DNA of 6,084 nucleotides from Acidimicrobiaceae bacterium (GTDB lineage Bacteria; Actinomycetota; Acidimicrobiia; Acidimicrobiales; Bog-793), in the NCBI GenBank assembly GCA_027306715.1, contig DAHUZG010000128.1:1-6084 (forward strand). The letters run 5' to 3'. Within the stretch, counting starts at the first letter, position 1; each line of letters starts with the position of its first letter. This document shows, piece after piece, positions 5,109-6,084 of the stretch. The notes under the pieces were generated by a model. That model did no database searches. It was not told the DNA's origin and was given only the letters and a program-made list of their open reading frames with translations. The position numbers and the translations under genes are program-made.

Positions 5109-5919
5109 GCTCGAGGGGCAAGTCGATCTCCTCGTCGGCCAGCCAATCCTGCGCCAGCTCGGAGCTCGGTGCGACGGGGTCGGCCGATGACAGGGCGAGA
5201 TCGCCCCGGGCGGTACGCCCGGCAGCGAGCAGCGACAACGCTCCCGCTCCGAGCAGGCCGCCGCCGATCGCAGCCAGCCGTTCCACGTCGAGCCCGGTGA
5301 AGGCGAGCTGCGGCGGGGCGGGGGTCGTCGGCGCGGGGGGGCTCGTCCCTCCGCCGGGCGACGACGGGTGGCGAGCTCTGTGGGTGGCGGCCGGCAAGGT
5401 GGTGGTCGTCGCCTCGGTGGTCGTCGTCGCCTCGGTGGTGGTCGGTGCCTGCGTCGTCGTCGGTGCCTGCGTGGTGGTCGGTGCCTGCGTCGTCGTCGTC
5501 GGCGCCTGCGTCGTCGTCGACACGCCGCCGGGCCCGGTCGTGGTCGGCGCCTTCTTGCCCGGGACGGCTATGCCCTGCGGCTTGGACTGCGCCTGCGGGC
5601 CCGAGGTGGAGGTCGTCGCCTGGGTGGTCGTCGTCGTGCTCGTTGTGTCGGTCGTCGTCGTCGTGCTCGTGGTCGTGCTCGTCGTGTCAGTCGTCGTCGT
5701 GCTCGAGCTGGCGCCGGTCGTGGTCGTCGTGCTCGACGGCGGCGTGGACCCGATAGCTGGCAGCGCGGCGAACGCCTGGATCCGCGGCGGGGCCCACGCG
5801 GCGGTGCCGACGGCACCGAGGCCGACGAGCACCTTCCGTCTGCTCAGGGTGGGCGGCCGGCTTGACCCAGCCTCGTTGTCGGCCGACTCACCCACAGAGG
5901 TGGCGACCACTCGATCCAC
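5104..5919 (-). CDS. Tat-exported Thr-rich surface protein with LAFTG sortase signal and acidic C-terminal tail
   Basis: This 271-residue protein looks like a wall-anchored stalk. SRRKVLVG (26-33) is a twin-arginine motif, followed by a hydrophobic stretch and a likely cleavage after AFA (49-51), so export should use Tat. Residues 62-175 are Thr-rich, mucin-like, with tandem TTTQAP units (135-160), and are open to O-glycosylation. A Pro/Gly/Ser segment leads to LAFTG (205-209), which fits the LAxTG signal of actinobacterial class E sortases, and a 20-residue membrane segment (215-234). The tail after RTAR is odd: about 33 residues, acidic, ending DEEIDLPLEQ, whereas sortase substrates usually end in a few basic residues. 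No folded domain is seen, so the exported part may be only a spacer. GTG 5919 is the first start after an in-frame TGA (5943-5941). The only strong SD-like GGAGG (5948-5944) is 24 bases upstream, so the start is uncertain; GTGs at 5910 and 5895 are alternatives. Confidence 0.85.
   Translation of the reverse strand: MDRVVATSVGESADNEAGSSRPPTLSRRKVLVGLGAVGTAAWAPPRIQAFAALPAIGSTPPSSTTTTTGASSSTTTTDTTSTTTSTTTTTDTTSTTTTTQATTSTSGPQAQSKPQGIAVPGKKAPTTTGPGGVSTTTQAPTTTTQAPTTTQAPTTTQAPTTTEATTTTEATTTTLPAATHRARHPSSPGGGTSPPAPTTPAPPQLAFTGLDVERLAAIGGGLLGAGALSLLAAGRTARGDLALSSADPVAPSSELAQDWLADEEIDLPLEQ
5395..5736 (-). repeat. Thr-codon low-complexity region with 18-bp TTTQAP minisatellite
   Basis: On the + strand this reads as runs of GTC, GTG and GGT, the complement of ACC/ACG/ACA Thr codons. 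The clearest periodic part, 5440-5517, encodes repeated TTTQAP in units of 18 bases, one of which has an extra Thr codon; it is followed by TTTEAT-type units. The outer part (about 5620-5736) is built from TTT, TST and DTTS words. All length changes would be in frame, so stalk length could vary between strains. Confidence 0.8.
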
Positions 5920-6084
5920 GGCGAGGTACGGACAGGCCCCTCACCTCCGGCTGTGTCACACGATCTCCTCGGCGCTCGCCCGGGCGCCTCATAAAGCGGC
6001 GGGTGTACCCCCAGGGGATCGGATGGCCCACCGGAGGGTGCGAGAGGAAGAGTATCCCGAGCATGCGTGGTCGCGTCGCACATG
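5920..6084. other. 165-bp region upstream of the Tat/LAFTG gene, right window edge
   Basis: No gene is supported here. It should hold the promoter and leader of the - strand Tat/LAFTG gene. An SD-like GGAGG (- strand, 5948-5944) lies too far from the GTG start for normal use. GGCGC/GCGCC (5971-5975, 5984-5988) around a CGCCCGGGCG palindrome could fold in the leader. On the + strand an ATG at 6063 opens a frame that runs off the edge, with only a distant AGAGGAAG upstream. Confidence 0.45.

Noticed and set aside
4930..5190. + strand open frame of 86 codons, near a GATAAT box at 4890-4895
   Set aside because: No -35 element or ribosome site; it runs antisense into the end of the LAFTG gene and shows no domain.
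5395..5736. Repeat block considered as a CRISPR array or non-coding satellite
   Set aside because: Units are contiguous without unique spacers and keep an open Thr-rich frame, so this is a coding minisatellite.
5368..5865. Arg/Gly-rich and Ser-rich open frames on the + strand opposite the Thr-rich region
   Set aside because: They arise from the complement of Thr codons, with biased composition and no ribosome site.
6063..6084. Possible start of a + strand gene at the right edge (ATG 6063)
   Set aside because: Only seven codons are visible and the purine-rich stretch upstream is too distant to be a convincing ribosome site.

Overview
This is a 6.1 kb window of very GC-rich DNA with frequent GTG starts. 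It probably comes from a high-GC actinobacterium, and most likely from the class Acidimicrobiia. The taxonomic hint is the C-terminal repeat family of the large secreted protein (TPDGKGYW..., NFGDA.FFGS), which I associate with Acidimicrobiia and related Actinomycetota. An LAxTG-type sorting signal with a Tat leader in a second protein agrees with this. The assignment is inference, because no marker RNA is present.

Left part (1-1882, + strand): the window opens inside ispH, which encodes the last enzyme of the MEP isoprenoid pathway. Its first iron-sulfur cysteine lies in a PRGFCAGV motif that precedes the first GTG, so the true start is outside the window. ispH overlaps by 4 bp (GTGA) with a cytosolic family-2 glycosyltransferase, so the two are probably translationally coupled. 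IspH makes the C5 units for polyprenyl carriers, and a GT2 of this kind often glycosylates a polyprenyl phosphate or another lipid. A shared lipid or envelope role is plausible but unproven. The GT2 stop codon lies in a 3 x 14-bp tandem repeat.

Middle (about 2088-4391, + strand): a secreted protein of about 761 residues has a signal peptide, seven Kelch-type repeats (a predicted seven-bladed propeller), an Ig-like (He_PIG-type) spacer, and six repeats of about 42 residues that could form a second propeller. It ends in a convergent gap (4392-4540) holding two strong GC hairpins, one closed by a UUCG tetraloop.

Right part (4541-5919, - strand): a 78-residue helical protein of unknown function has a good Shine-Dalgarno site. 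A 326-bp gap with an AT-rich island and dyad symmetry lies beyond it. Next is a 271-residue Tat-exported, Thr-rich stalk protein with an LAFTG sorting signal, a membrane segment and an unusually long acidic tail. Its stop also lies in a 3 x 14-bp tandem repeat, here giving TAG in all three frames. The last 165 bp hold no supported gene.

Overall this is an isoprenoid/glycosyltransferase operon beside envelope and surface-protein genes. I see no CRISPR array, mobile element, tRNA, rRNA or defence system. The most unusual items are the 14-bp repeats at two unrelated stop codons, the two-propeller architecture, the sortase-substrate-like protein with an acidic tail, and the small conserved-looking protein.
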